Shown here piece after piece: positions 18,489 through 28,391 of a stretch of 64,000 bases of DNA. The stretch spans positions 1,798,001 to 1,862,000 of the forward strand of contig CP019169.1 of assembly GCA_001953215.1 (NCBI GenBank). The letters are read 5' to 3'. The position numbers and the translations under genes are program-made. The notes beneath the pieces were generated by a model. It was not told where the DNA came from, did no database searches, and saw only the letters and a program-made list of their open reading frames with translations. Position 1 is the first letter of the stretch; every line of letters starts with the position of its first letter. Source of the stretch: Betaproteobacteria bacterium GR16-43 (GTDB taxonomy: Bacteria > Pseudomonadota > Gammaproteobacteria > Burkholderiales > Usitatibacteraceae).

Positions 18489-18587
18489 CCCTGAGGAGCG
18501 TTGCAACGGAACCGTTCCATCGGACCCCGACTTTGTCGGGGACCCCCGGTCCGCCAGGCTCAGGGCCATCTTCCGCAACCGCGCTCG
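18489..18587 (+). ncRNA. SAH riboswitch in the ahcY leader
   Basis: The leader has the architecture of the S-adenosylhomocysteine riboswitch. P1 pairs CCCTGAG (18489-18495) with CTCAGGG (18559-18565). An inner hairpin pairs CCCCGAC (18525-18531) with GTCGGGG (18535-18541) around TTT. The pseudoknot/P4 pairs GAGCG (18496-18500) with CGCTC (18582-18586) and GTTGC (18500-18504) with GCAAC (18575-18579). The consensus cores GAGGAGCG, CAGGCTC and the CAAC-CGCTC block are present. Such elements turn on ahcY when SAH builds up. A further hairpin CCGTGA/TCACGG (18592-18607) follows and may be part of the expression platform. Confidence 0.88.
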
Positions 18588-18668
18588 TTAACCGTGACCC
18601 TTCACGGCGGACGAGCGGACATCTCCCTCCCCGCGTGACCGGTCACCTTTGACGACAAAGGACCGACC

Positions 18669-20087
<1,419 letters not shown>

Positions 20088-20097
20088 GTCCCGGGCC

Positions 20098-20946
20098 GTG
20101 GCTGCGTTCGCGCGACGTTGCGCGCTCGCCTCCTGCGCCATGGCCTTCGCCGCGGCGGCGCTCGCTGCGCCGCCGCTGGCGGAGTCCGTGCTGCGGGTGC
20201 CGGTGCGTTCGAGCGACACGCCGTTCTTCCACACCGACAACATCGAGGTCACCCTCTACCGGCCGGCGGGCGAGGGCCTCTTTCCGATCGCCGTGATCTC
20301 GCACGGAAGCCCTCGCGTGGCGAGCGACCGGCGGCGCGGCGGCCGCATGCGCTACGAGGCGCAGGCCCGGGCCTTCGCGGCCATGGGCTTCATCGTCGTC
20401 GTGCCCACGCGCCGCGGCTATGGCGACTCCGAGGGCGCCTGGGCCGAGGACTACGGCAAGTGCAGCTCGCCCGACTACTACGGCGCGGGGCTCGAATCGT
20501 CGCGCGACATCGCGGCGACCGTCGCCGCGGCGAAGGACTTGCCGGGCGCGGATGCGAATCGCGTCGTGCTCGTGGGACAGTCCGCCGGCGGCTGGGGATC
20601 GATCGCGGCCTCGACGCTGGAGATTCCGGGCGTGCGCGCCGTCGTGAATTTCGCGGGCGGACGTGGGTCGCAGAGTCCCGACACGGTCTGCAACGAGGGC
20701 GAGCTGGTGCGCGTCTCGGGCCGCTACGGCCGCGCCTCGAAGGTGCCGCAGCTCTGGATCTACAGCGCCAACGACCACTACTTCAACCCGGCGCTCGCGC
20801 GCCGCATGCACGCGGCCTTCGTCGCCGCCGGCGGCAAGGCGGAGTTCGTCGAGGCGCCCGCGTGGGGCAACGACGGGCACCTGTACTTCCGCAACGTGGC
20901 CGATTGGGCGCCCCGCGTGCAGGCCTTCCTCGAGCACACCCGATGA
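20098..20946 (+). CDS. Secreted alpha/beta hydrolase (dienelactone-hydrolase-like)
   Basis: A 282-residue protein from GTG 20098, ten bases after ahcY. A signal peptide (cleavage near residue 24, LAA) precedes an alpha/beta-hydrolase fold: VISHGS (oxyanion region), nucleophile Ser162 in GQSAGG, Asp in YSANDHYF and the late His in NDGHLYF. Substrate is unknown. Its TGA overlaps the metF ATG, so it is placed inside the methyl-cycle operon, though its location in the periplasm gives no obvious link to that pathway. Confidence 0.78.
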   Translation: MAAFARRCALASCAMAFAAAALAAPPLAESVLRVPVRSSDTPFFHTDNIEVTLYRPAGEGLFPIAVISHGSPRVASDRRRGGRMRYEAQARAFAAMGFIVVVPTRRGYGDSEGAWAEDYGKCSSPDYYGAGLESSRDIAATVAAAKDLPGADANRVVLVGQSAGGWGSIAASTLEIPGVRAVVNFAGGRGSQSPDTVCNEGELVRVSGRYGRASKVPQLWIYSANDHYFNPALARRMHAAFVAAGGKAEFVEAPAWGNDGHLYFRNVADWAPRVQAFLEHTR

Positions 20947-21794
20947 CGATGGATCCGCAAGTCCGCGCGAAGCGCCTCCTCAGTTTCGAGTACTTCCCGC
21001 CCAAGACGCCGGAGGGCATGGAGAAGCTGCGCGCGACGACGCGCCAGTTGTCCCAGCTCAAGCCGGACTTCTTCTCGGTCACGTACGGCGCGGGCGGCAC
21101 CACGCGCGAGGGCACGCTCGCGGCGGTCCTGGAGATCCGCGCCCAGGGCCACGAGGCCGCGCCGCACGTTTCGTGCGTCGCCTCCACGCGCGCGTCGATC
21201 CTCGAGGTGATCGAGACGTACCGCGCCCATGGGATCCGGCGCGTGGTCGCGCTGCGCGGCGACCTGCCTTCCGGGATGGCGATGTCGGGCGAGTTCCGCT
21301 ACGCGTCGGACCTCGTCGCCTTCATCCGCGAGAAGACCGGGGACGCGTTCCACATCGAGGTCGCGTGCTATCCCGAGTACCACCCGCAGGCGCGCCGCCC
21401 GCAGGCGGACCTCGCCGCGTTCAAGGCCAAGGTGGATGCGGGCGCGGACTCCGCGATCACCCAGTACTTCTTCAACGCCGACGCCTACTTCCACTTCGTC
21501 GAGCAATGCGAGTCGGTCGGGATCGCGATCCCGATCGTGCCGGGCATCATGCCGATCCAGAATTTCTCGCAGCTCGCGCGATTCTCGGATGCATGCGGCG
21601 CGGAGATCCCGCGCTGGATGCGCCTCAAGTTCGAGGGCTTCGGAGACGACACGGCTTCGATCAAGGCCTTCGGCCTGGACGTGATCACGGAGCTTTGCGA
21701 CAAGCTCCTCTCGCAGGGCGTGCCGGGCCTGCATTTCTACACGATGAACCAGGCCGGCCCCACCAGCACGATCTGGCAGCGCCTGGGTCTCTGA
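20943..21794 (+). CDS. metF: 5,10-methylenetetrahydrofolate reductase
   Basis: A 283-residue FAD enzyme producing 5-methyl-THF for methionine synthesis. Typical blocks are FEYFPPKTPEGMEKL, FFSVTYGAGGTTREGT, VALRGDLP and PGIMPIQNFSQL, and the C-terminus LHFYTMNQAGPT. It completes the methyl cycle with metK and ahcY. ATG 20943 overlaps the upstream stop; ATG 20949 (MDPQVRAKR) is an equally plausible start. The stop is followed at once by the large inverted repeat. Confidence 0.96.
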   Translation: MTMDPQVRAKRLLSFEYFPPKTPEGMEKLRATTRQLSQLKPDFFSVTYGAGGTTREGTLAAVLEIRAQGHEAAPHVSCVASTRASILEVIETYRAHGIRRVVALRGDLPSGMAMSGEFRYASDLVAFIREKTGDAFHIEVACYPEYHPQARRPQADLAAFKAKVDAGADSAITQYFFNADAYFHFVEQCESVGIAIPIVPGIMPIQNFSQLARFSDACGAEIPRWMRLKFEGFGDDTASIKAFGLDVITELCDKLLSQGVPGLHFYTMNQAGPTSTIWQRLGL

Positions 21795-21869
21795 GAAATC
21801 GGGGTCAGGGTAGAAATATCTTGCCGCACACGGGCGCGGAGGCGATATTTCTACCCTGACCCCGATTTC
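21795..21869. repeat. Perfect 26-bp inverted repeat with 23-bp loop
   Basis: Positions 21795-21820 and 21844-21869 are exact reverse complements over 26 bases; the arm contains GGGGTCAGGGTAGAAATA. The repeat begins directly after the metF stop and ends 12 bases before the mgtE start. It has the look of a REP/RAYT-type mobile palindrome or a very strong hairpin between genes. No U-tract follows, so a simple intrinsic terminator is not indicated. Confidence 0.85.
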
Positions 21870-21881
21870 CCGGAGCCGCCC

Positions 21882-23111
21882 TTGACCGCCACTGCTTCGC
21901 CCACCCATGACGCCGGCGCCCGCGCCGCGTTGATCGCGGAGCTGAAGCGGAGCGCGCCGCACGAGGCCGCGATGCGCATCGGGCTCGAGCCGCCCGCGCG
22001 AGCCGCGGAAGTGCTGGCCGAGATGAATCCCGCGATGGTGCAGGACATCCTCGAGGCGATCGACGCGGAGGCGCGCTCGCGCATCGCGATGGCCGCGCCC
22101 CGCGAGCTGGCCGCCCAGTGGTCGCGCAACGCCGCCTACGCGGAAGGCACGCTGGGCCGCCTGATGGACCCGCCGTTCGCGACCTTCCGCCCGGGCTCCA
22201 CCGTGGGCGAAGCTATCGAGAACCTGAAGTCGCTGGTGCGCACCGCCTTCGTGACGTATGGCTACGTGACCGATCCCGAGGGCCGCTTGCTGGGCCTGGT
22301 GACGATGCGCGACCTGCTCTTCAACGACCACGGCACGAAGCTCTCCGAGGTGATGCTGAAGGACCCGTTCGCGCTCACCCCGGACCTGCCGGTGTCGGAT
22401 GCGATGCGCCTTACGCTGAACCGCCACTTTCCCGTGTATCCGGTGAAGGACGAGGCTGGGGTCCTCGTGGGCCTGGTTCGCGGCAGCACGATGTTCGAGG
22501 AGGAGGCCTTCGAGATCGCGGCGCAGCCCGGCGCGATGGTCGGTATCGAGAAGGAAGAGCGCATCGCGACGCCGCTCTTCGGCAGCTTCAAGTTCCGGCA
22601 CCCGTGGCTGCTCATCAACCTCATCACCGCGTTCGCGGCCGGTGGCGTGGTGGCGCTCTTCCAGGGCACCGTCGACAAATTCGTGATCCTCGCGACGTTC
22701 CTCCCCGTGCTCGCGGGGCAGTCGGGCAACACGGGTTGCCAGGCGCTCGCGGTCACGGTGCGCGGCATCACGCTGGGCGACATTCCGCCCGGGGGCGCGT
22801 CGCGCCTCATGGCCAAGGAATTCCTGCTCGGCCTCCTGAACGGGGCGGTCACCGGCGTGCTGACGGGGGTGGCCATGTTCGTCCTCGCGTCCTCGCAGGA
22901 TTCGCCGAGCGCCGTGATGCTCGGCGTGGTGGTCTGCCTCGCGATGATGGGGAGCTGCGCCATCAGCGGGATCTCGGGGGCCATCGTGCCGCTGACCCTG
23001 AAACGCCTCGGCGCGGACCCGGCCACGGCCTCGAGCATCGTGGTGACGACCGCCACGGACGTGGCCAGCATGGGGCTGCTGCTCGGCCTGGCCGCGGTGC
23101 TCATCCGCTAG
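21882..23111 (+). CDS. mgtE: MgtE-type magnesium transporter
   Basis: A 409-residue membrane protein from TTG 21882 with GGAG seven bases upstream. Order: N-terminal helical MgtE_N domain (EVLAEMNPAMVQDIL), two CBS domains (about 105-225), and five C-terminal membrane helices (about 245-409). The pore blocks LPVLAGQSGNTGCQALAV and the last helix with TTATDVASMGLLLG are typical. It imports Mg2+ and the N-terminal domains gate the channel by Mg2+ level. Slightly shorter than the usual 440-480 residues because the N-domain is reduced. Confidence 0.92.
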   Translation: MTATASPTHDAGARAALIAELKRSAPHEAAMRIGLEPPARAAEVLAEMNPAMVQDILEAIDAEARSRIAMAAPRELAAQWSRNAAYAEGTLGRLMDPPFATFRPGSTVGEAIENLKSLVRTAFVTYGYVTDPEGRLLGLVTMRDLLFNDHGTKLSEVMLKDPFALTPDLPVSDAMRLTLNRHFPVYPVKDEAGVLVGLVRGSTMFEEEAFEIAAQPGAMVGIEKEERIATPLFGSFKFRHPWLLINLITAFAAGGVVALFQGTVDKFVILATFLPVLAGQSGNTGCQALAVTVRGITLGDIPPGGASRLMAKEFLLGLLNGAVTGVLTGVAMFVLASSQDSPSAVMLGVVVCLAMMGSCAISGISGAIVPLTLKRLGADPATASSIVVTTATDVASMGLLLGLAAVLIR

Positions 23112-23150
23112 GGAAGCCCTGGCGGACAGACAGCCCGCGACCCGGCGTAA

Positions 23151-23156
23151 TAGAAT
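23151..23156 (+). promoter_or_regulatory. -10 element before the cyclase-FHA gene
   Basis: TAGAAT after GTAA in the gap between mgtE and the cyclase gene, about 45 bases before the start; no clear -35. Confidence 0.4.
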
Positions 23157-23200
23157 CGGGGCATCCCCACAGGACGCCGCCCCGCCGCGGCGTGAAACGC

Positions 23201-24133
23201 GTGTCGCAATCCGACGACGTCACCCAGGCCCAGGCCATACCGCAGGCGCCGGCCAAGACCATGGCGGTCCTGTTCGCGGACGTGGCCGGTAGCACCAAGC
23301 TCTACGACACGCTCGGGGACACCCAGGCCAAGCAGATGATCGACGAGTGCATCGAGACGATGCGCGGAATCACGACGCGCTACGGCGGGCGCGTGATCAA
23401 GACCATCGGCGACGAGGTGATGTGCGTCCTGCCCGACGCCGACAGCGGTTGCCTCGCGGCCACCGACATGCAGACCCGGATCACCGACCTGCCGGGCGTC
23501 GGCAACGTGAAGCGCGCCATCCGCGTGGGCTTCCACGCCGGGCCGGTGATCGAGCAGGACAACGACGTCTTCGGCGACACGGTGAACGTCGCCGCGCGCA
23601 TGGCCGGCGTGGCCCGCGCGCAGCAGATCATCACCACGCGTGCGACCGTGGACATGCTCTCGCCGCTGCTGCGCAAGTCCTCGCGCAAGATCGCCGCGCT
23701 CTCCGTGAAGGGCAAGGGCGACGACGTCGAGGTCTGCGAGATCATCTGGCAGGGCGAGGAAGAGTTGACGACGATGGCCACCACCATCGCGCCCGTGGGC
23801 ACGGGCCAGTCGGTCCTTCGCCTGCAGTACGGCGCGAGCCTGCTGGTGCTCGACAAGCCGAACGTGAGCATCGTGCTCGGGCGCGACGTGGGCTGCAACG
23901 TGCCGATCTCGGACCGGATGGCTTCGCGGCACCACGCCCGCATCGAGCGCCGCCGCGACAAGTTCTACCTGGTCGACCAGAGCACCAATGGAACCTACGT
24001 GCTCTTCGCCGGCGAAACCGAGATCGCGCTTCGCCGCGAGGAAGTGATGTTGCGCGGCGTGGGGCGCATCGCCTTCGGCCGCAGCGTGGCCCAATCCGAA
24101 GAGGATACGGTCGAGTTCGTCCTGACGGCCTAG
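23201..24133 (+). CDS. Class III adenylate/guanylate cyclase fused to an FHA domain
   Basis: A 310-residue soluble signalling protein. GTG 23201 is chosen; GTG 23192 and ATG 23261 are alternatives. The cyclase domain (20-180) has both metal aspartates (Asp27 in LFADVAG, Asp71 in KTIGDEV) and the transition-state pair Asn129/Arg133 (VNVAARM), so it should be active. The FHA domain (about 203-305) has GR (227-228), SRHH (242-245) and STNGT (261-265), the phosphothreonine-binding residues. The gene converges, with seven bases between, on a Ser/Thr kinase gene. A kinase-controlled cyclase is a natural inference. Whether it makes cAMP or cGMP is not decided. Confidence 0.86.
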   Translation: MSQSDDVTQAQAIPQAPAKTMAVLFADVAGSTKLYDTLGDTQAKQMIDECIETMRGITTRYGGRVIKTIGDEVMCVLPDADSGCLAATDMQTRITDLPGVGNVKRAIRVGFHAGPVIEQDNDVFGDTVNVAARMAGVARAQQIITTRATVDMLSPLLRKSSRKIAALSVKGKGDDVEVCEIIWQGEEELTTMATTIAPVGTGQSVLRLQYGASLLVLDKPNVSIVLGRDVGCNVPISDRMASRHHARIERRRDKFYLVDQSTNGTYVLFAGETEIALRREEVMLRGVGRIAFGRSVAQSEEDTVEFVLTA

Positions 24134-24140
24134 GACAACC

Positions 24141-26582
24141 CTAGGCCTTTGTCGTGGGCAACCCTTGCAGCAACGGCGTGGTGCGGGACTTCGGGGCGTC
24201 CAGCAGGCCGGCGGGCGGCGTCGTCTGCAGGCGCACGCGCAGGTCGGAGCAGGCCGGCAGGAAGTTCAGGCTGATCGCCGACTCGCTGCTGCCCGAACCC
24301 GAGAAGCATTCCTTGCCGAGCTTCGCGTTGAGCGGCTTCGTGATCGCGTCCACCGCCGCGGCGGGCGGCGTGTTCTCGGCGAGCACCAGCTTGTACTTGC
24401 CGCCGTTGCCCACCTGTTGCACGTCCAGCACCTGGCGCACGCCGCGCAGTTCGCGCGCCAGCGCCTTCGCGGTGTCCGCGTCCGGCAGGCCCGTGATCTC
24501 GAGGCTCGTCTGGCGCACGCCCACGTTGAAGTACGCGAGGAAGAAGTTCTTCGAGAACTCCTCGCCCACCAGCTTGCCGATCGCGGAGAGAGCCGCTTCC
24601 TCGGAGCCCCAGCTCTCGCCCTGCGGCATCACGGTGTTGAGATAGATCTCTTCGCCGGTGGCCTTGTCGATGGCCTTCACGGTCCACGAGGTGAGCGCGT
24701 ATTTGGTGATCGTGAGGCCGGAGTCCCTCAGCTTGAACGGCAGCGGCTTGACCTTCGCCTCGCCGGAGATCAGGAAATCCGAGCCCCGCGCGTTCGGTCC
24801 GGTGGCGGTCTCGCCGTCGTTCGACCACACGCGGAAGCCGAAGGACTTGACGCGCTCCTTCACCACGTTCTCCGCGAGCTGCGAGCGGATGGGTTGCGAC
24901 GTCTCCGCGTTGACCACCGCCATCTGGATCGCGACCTTCGGGTCGCCGTTGTTGCGGATGAAGTCGATGCGCTCTTCCTTCGAGAGCTGGTTCAGCGACT
25001 TCTGCACGTCGCGCGACTTCACCTCCGCGCGGACCTCGGTCTCGATCAGGCCATCCATGCCCAGGGTGGGCGCGCTCGGCTGCATCGAGGTCTTGATGAA
25101 GGAGCCGGACTGCGACAGCAGCTTCTGCTCGATCACCGCGTAGTTCTTGTTGAGCGACGCCGGCTCCACGTACATCCCCACGGCTTTTTCGACGAGCTGG
25201 CGTTTCGCGTCGGCAAGGGCTTCGGCCTGCGCGGCCGCGGCATCACCGTTGAACTTCGGATCCTTCGGGTTCGCGAGGCCCAGCACGCTGATGGTGACGA
25301 CGCCCGACTCCGACGCGCCCTCGCGGGCCGCGAGCTTCGCAGGGGCGGGCGCGGGATTCGAAGCCGAGGCCGGAACGGAAGGCTCATCGCCGCCGCGTTG
25401 CTTCGTGCCGACGTAGATCATTCCACCGGCCGCGATCGCGACCACGACGACACCGGCCGCGACGGCACCAAGGACCTTCTTGTTCGAGCCCGATGCAGGG
25501 GCAGCGGCAGCCGGCGGGGGCGAGGCCGATGCGGCGGGCGTTGCGGACCCACCCAGCATTCCGGGAGGCGCGTCCGACCAGGTCTGGCCCGAACCGCGCG
25601 GGGCGCCGGCGGCGGGACCGATCGTCGACGACGGCGGCCGCGGCGGCGGAGGCGGCACGGTCGCGTTGACCGCGGTGGCCTCCGTGGAGCTCACTTCGGT
25701 CCGGCCTTCGACCGCCGCATGGATGGCGGCGGCGAACTCGGCCGCGGTCTGGTAGCGATCGCCGGGGGCCTTGGCGATCGCCTTCTTCATGACGGTATCG
25801 AACGCGCCCGGCAATCCGACGTTGAGCGTCGTGGGCGCGAGGGGCTCCTCCTGGAGCACCTTGTACATGATGGTGGTGGTGTTCCCCGTGAACGGCTTCT
25901 CGCCGGTGAGGAACTGGTAGAGCACCACGCCGCAGGAGAAGAGGTCGCTGCGGCCGTCCACGGGCTGGCCGAGGAACTGCTCGGGCGACATGTACTGGGG
26001 CGTGCCCATCACGGCCCCGGCCTGCGTGAGCTCGGACTTCTCGACGCGGGCGATGCCGAAGTCGGCGATCTTGACGCGGCCGTCGTCGAGCACGATGAGG
26101 TTGGCGGGCTTGATGTCCCGGTGCGTCACGCCGTTGGCGTGCGCGTGGCCCAGCGCCGCGAGGATCTCGCCCATCAGGCGCGCGGTGTCCGGCAGCGAGA
26201 AGCGTTCGTTCGCCTCGAAGTAATCGCGCAGCTCGCGGCCCTTCACGAACTCCATCGCGATGTACGCGACTTTCTTCGATTGGTCCGCGACGGTCGCCTG
26301 CGTGGCGACCATCGTGCGATCGTCCTCGGGGACGGCCTCGCCGTACTCGTAGACCGCGACGATGCCGGGGTGGTTGAGCCGCGCGGCCGACTGGGCCTCG
26401 CGCTTGAAGCGCGCCAGGACCTCGGCGGCCTCCTTGCTCACGAGCTGCTGGGGCTTGATGGTCTTGATCGCGACCGTGCGCTCGAGGAAGGGGTCGAAGC
26501 CTTCGTACACGACCCCCATCGCGCCCTTGCCCAGCTCGCGCCGGATGACGTACTTCCCGAGTTTCGAGATGACTTCTGCCAT
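24141..26582 (-). CDS. Membrane Ser/Thr protein kinase with large extracytoplasmic FlgT/CsgG-like domain
   Basis: An 813-residue Hanks-type kinase. The catalytic domain spans 10-285: glycine loop GKGAMG (18-23), Lys39/40 in VAIK, HRD (154-156) and DFG (174-176). A Pro/Ala-rich linker is followed by one membrane helix (about 370-391). The roughly 420-residue C-terminal part is outside the cytoplasm and includes ALADAKRQLVEKAVGMYVEP, a pattern seen in FlgT/LPP20-like periplasmic proteins. It lies last in a three-gene operon after two exported proteins. The extracellular part may sense envelope state; the ligand is unknown. Confidence 0.88.
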   Translation of the reverse strand: MAEVISKLGKYVIRRELGKGAMGVVYEGFDPFLERTVAIKTIKPQQLVSKEAAEVLARFKREAQSAARLNHPGIVAVYEYGEAVPEDDRTMVATQATVADQSKKVAYIAMEFVKGRELRDYFEANERFSLPDTARLMGEILAALGHAHANGVTHRDIKPANLIVLDDGRVKIADFGIARVEKSELTQAGAVMGTPQYMSPEQFLGQPVDGRSDLFSCGVVLYQFLTGEKPFTGNTTTIMYKVLQEEPLAPTTLNVGLPGAFDTVMKKAIAKAPGDRYQTAAEFAAAIHAAVEGRTEVSSTEATAVNATVPPPPPRPPSSTIGPAAGAPRGSGQTWSDAPPGMLGGSATPAASASPPPAAAAPASGSNKKVLGAVAAGVVVVAIAAGGMIYVGTKQRGGDEPSVPASASNPAPAPAKLAAREGASESGVVTISVLGLANPKDPKFNGDAAAAQAEALADAKRQLVEKAVGMYVEPASLNKNYAVIEQKLLSQSGSFIKTSMQPSAPTLGMDGLIETEVRAEVKSRDVQKSLNQLSKEERIDFIRNNGDPKVAIQMAVVNAETSQPIRSQLAENVVKERVKSFGFRVWSNDGETATGPNARGSDFLISGEAKVKPLPFKLRDSGLTITKYALTSWTVKAIDKATGEEIYLNTVMPQGESWGSEEAALSAIGKLVGEEFSKNFFLAYFNVGVRQTSLEITGLPDADTAKALARELRGVRQVLDVQQVGNGGKYKLVLAENTPPAAAVDAITKPLNAKLGKECFSGSGSSESAISLNFLPACSDLRVRLQTTPPAGLLDAPKSRTTPLLQGLPTTKA

Positions 26583-26604
26583 GCCGGTTCAGCTCCGAGT
26601 CGAG

Positions 26605-27423
26605 TTACTTGTACTTCGCGTCGATGTCGTACACGGCCGTCTGGACGAGGCGCTGGACCATCGTGTCGAGGCCGACGCCGCCCTTGGCACCACCCGAGAC
26701 GCCCAGGACGCTGGTCTGCGTGGAGCCGACTTCCATCTTGAGCTCCTTGTAGCCCTGCGCGACCTGCTGGGTGGTGTTGGCGTCCATGATCTTGTAGCGC
26801 ATGCCGATCAGCCAGACGCCGGTGTTGTCCTGCGTCTGCACCGAGCCTGCGGCGATGCCCGCGGCCGCGGAGCCGCGGCTGCCGCCGAGCACCCCGATCA
26901 GGCCGCCGATGGCGCGCCCGTCGAAGCCCTGGTTGGCCGCGGCGACCTGCTCGGCCTTGATGATGTCGAACTTGACGACCCACTTGGTCGTCTTGAGCTT
27001 GCCCATCTGCATGGTCTTGCGCGCGGCGTTGACGTCGCCCAGGTTGTAGGCGAGCTCGATCTCGCGCGTGAGCGAACCGAGGTTGCTGCGCTCGAGCACC
27101 GGGAAGTTGGCGTTGGAGAGCTCCAGCTCGCCGAAGTCGGCGATGTTGTTCGGCAGGAAGCGCTGCGTGAAGGACGCGTTGTTGCTCTTGATCTCGCCCG
27201 GGATCACGACCAGCGCCGGGCCGCGCTTGCCCTTGTTCTTGTACTCCACGTCCTTGTACGCGGCCTGGTCGGCCATGTCGTTGGCCTTGTTGGACGATCC
27301 GGAGCCCTTCGTGGGCGACGGGTTGCCGAACGTGGGCTGCGCGAGGGCCGGAACGGCCGCGAGCATCAGCGCGAGCGTGGCGGCGGCGGCGATGCGGCCC
27401 GAATGGAAGGAGTGGCTCTTCAT
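26605..27423 (-). CDS. Exported protein, CsgG-like fold suspected
   Basis: A 272-residue protein with a signal peptide ending near residue 28 (ALA). After a Ser/Gly-rich spacer comes a domain with ELELSNANFPVLERSNLG, an alternating pattern like the nucleotide-free CsgG/LpoB fold, where a conserved 'sensitive to promoter/lipoprotein' beta-sheet is followed by glycine-rich turns (GGLIGVLGGSRGSAAAG). It lies 22 bases upstream of the kinase gene and after another exported protein, forming one operon. Proposed role: envelope partner or sensor of the kinase. Family assignment is tentative. Confidence 0.6.
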   Translation of the reverse strand: MKSHSFHSGRIAAAATLALMLAAVPALAQPTFGNPSPTKGSGSSNKANDMADQAAYKDVEYKNKGKRGPALVVIPGEIKSNNASFTQRFLPNNIADFGELELSNANFPVLERSNLGSLTREIELAYNLGDVNAARKTMQMGKLKTTKWVVKFDIIKAEQVAAANQGFDGRAIGGLIGVLGGSRGSAAAGIAAGSVQTQDNTGVWLIGMRYKIMDANTTQQVAQGYKELKMEVGSTQTSVLGVSGGAKGGVGLDTMVQRLVQTAVYDIDAKYK

Positions 27424-27469
27424 GGTGGTTTCCTCGTGGGTCTGGATTGAAACGAAAGCGGTAGGGCGC

Positions 27470-28129
27470 CTATTTCACGCCGGCGTTGCGGCAATAGTCG
27501 CTGTACAGGCGGGCCACGACCTCGTCGGCCCGCTCGTTGATCAGGGTGAGCGCCATGCCCGACGTATCGGCGCCCGCGTAGCTGGCATTGGTCGCGCCGG
27601 CCTGCGAGATCAGGCGGCCGTCGGCGCCGGTCAGCGTGAAGTTCATGTTGATGGTGACCTGGTTCACGTTGATCATGGCATTGCGCACGGCCTGCGAGGA
27701 GATGACGCCCCGGAGGATGTACTGCGCCGACAGCTTTTTGGACGCGTTGAGCGCGGCGTCCGGGTCGTTCCTGAAGTAGGCATCGACCTCGGCCTGCGCA
27801 ATCTGCGCGCTGATCTCGGCCTGCGTATAGGTGCGAAGCCCCACCGCACGCAGGCGGGAGTTGATGGCGTCGAAATGCTGGCCGTACACGGCCTGGTTGG
27901 CCTCGATGCGGCCCACGCGGCTCTCGCCGACCAGCACCAGGATCTTCTGGTCGCGGATCTTGTCTCGGCACGGCGAGGCGAGCTGGGCGCGCACGCGGTC
28001 CTTGCGTCCGGCTTCCTTGGCCTTGTCCGCGTCCTCGTCGTTGGAGAACTTGAAATCCTGCGCGCACGCGAGGGCGGACGCGAAGGTCAGGGCGAGGGCC
28101 ATTAACAGGCGCAAATTCAGAGGCTGCAT
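27470..28129 (-). CDS. Exported protein, LpoB/CsgG-like fold suspected
   Basis: A 219-residue protein from ATG 28129; an in-frame ATG at 28165 gives 12 more residues without a better signal. The signal peptide ends near residue 23 (ACA). The mature part has KILVLVGESRVGRIEANQAV, AEISAQIAQAEVDAYFRN and QYILRGVISSQ, resembling the small CsgG/LpoB-like domain. It is first in the operon that ends with the kinase. Cysteines are sparse (one near residue 54 and one near the C-terminus), so a structural disulfide is possible. Function unknown. Confidence 0.6.
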   Translation of the reverse strand: MQPLNLRLLMALALTFASALACAQDFKFSNDEDADKAKEAGRKDRVRAQLASPCRDKIRDQKILVLVGESRVGRIEANQAVYGQHFDAINSRLRAVGLRTYTQAEISAQIAQAEVDAYFRNDPDAALNASKKLSAQYILRGVISSQAVRNAMINVNQVTINMNFTLTGADGRLISQAGATNASYAGADTSGMALTLINERADEVVARLYSDYCRNAGVK

Positions 28130-28391
28130 TGGGTCGGGCCTTGGATGGTTCAACTTTAAATTCAATAATTTAGCAGCACATTATTCCGCCGCCTGTCGGC
28201 GACCGTCAAGCAGTCTTTCCGGCCCCGGAAATGACGAATTGTGAGCCCCTGGCGGGTGCCGTACCACACAGACGGTTGCATCTAGGACGCCATGCCCCGC
28301 CGTGCTAGAGTGCGCCCCGCGGGAACGGCTCAAAGGGGAGGGCACGTCCGCCATTGATCGACTGTTCCCCGCACCAGGAGTGTTTTTCAAA
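28130..28391. other. Divergent intergenic region with an AT-rich patch
   Basis: The 262 bases between the leftward kinase operon and the rightward Pro/Ala/Lys-rich gene. Positions 28150-28190 are much richer in A/T than the rest of the window and are the best place for the leftward promoter. On the plus strand TAGAGT (28306-28311) with TAGGAC (28283-28288) 17 bases before it is a weak promoter candidate. No open frame or RNA gene was recognised. Confidence 0.4.

Noticed and set aside
24165-26741. 858-codon plus-strand frame over the kinase gene
   Set aside because: Antisense to a kinase with all catalytic motifs.
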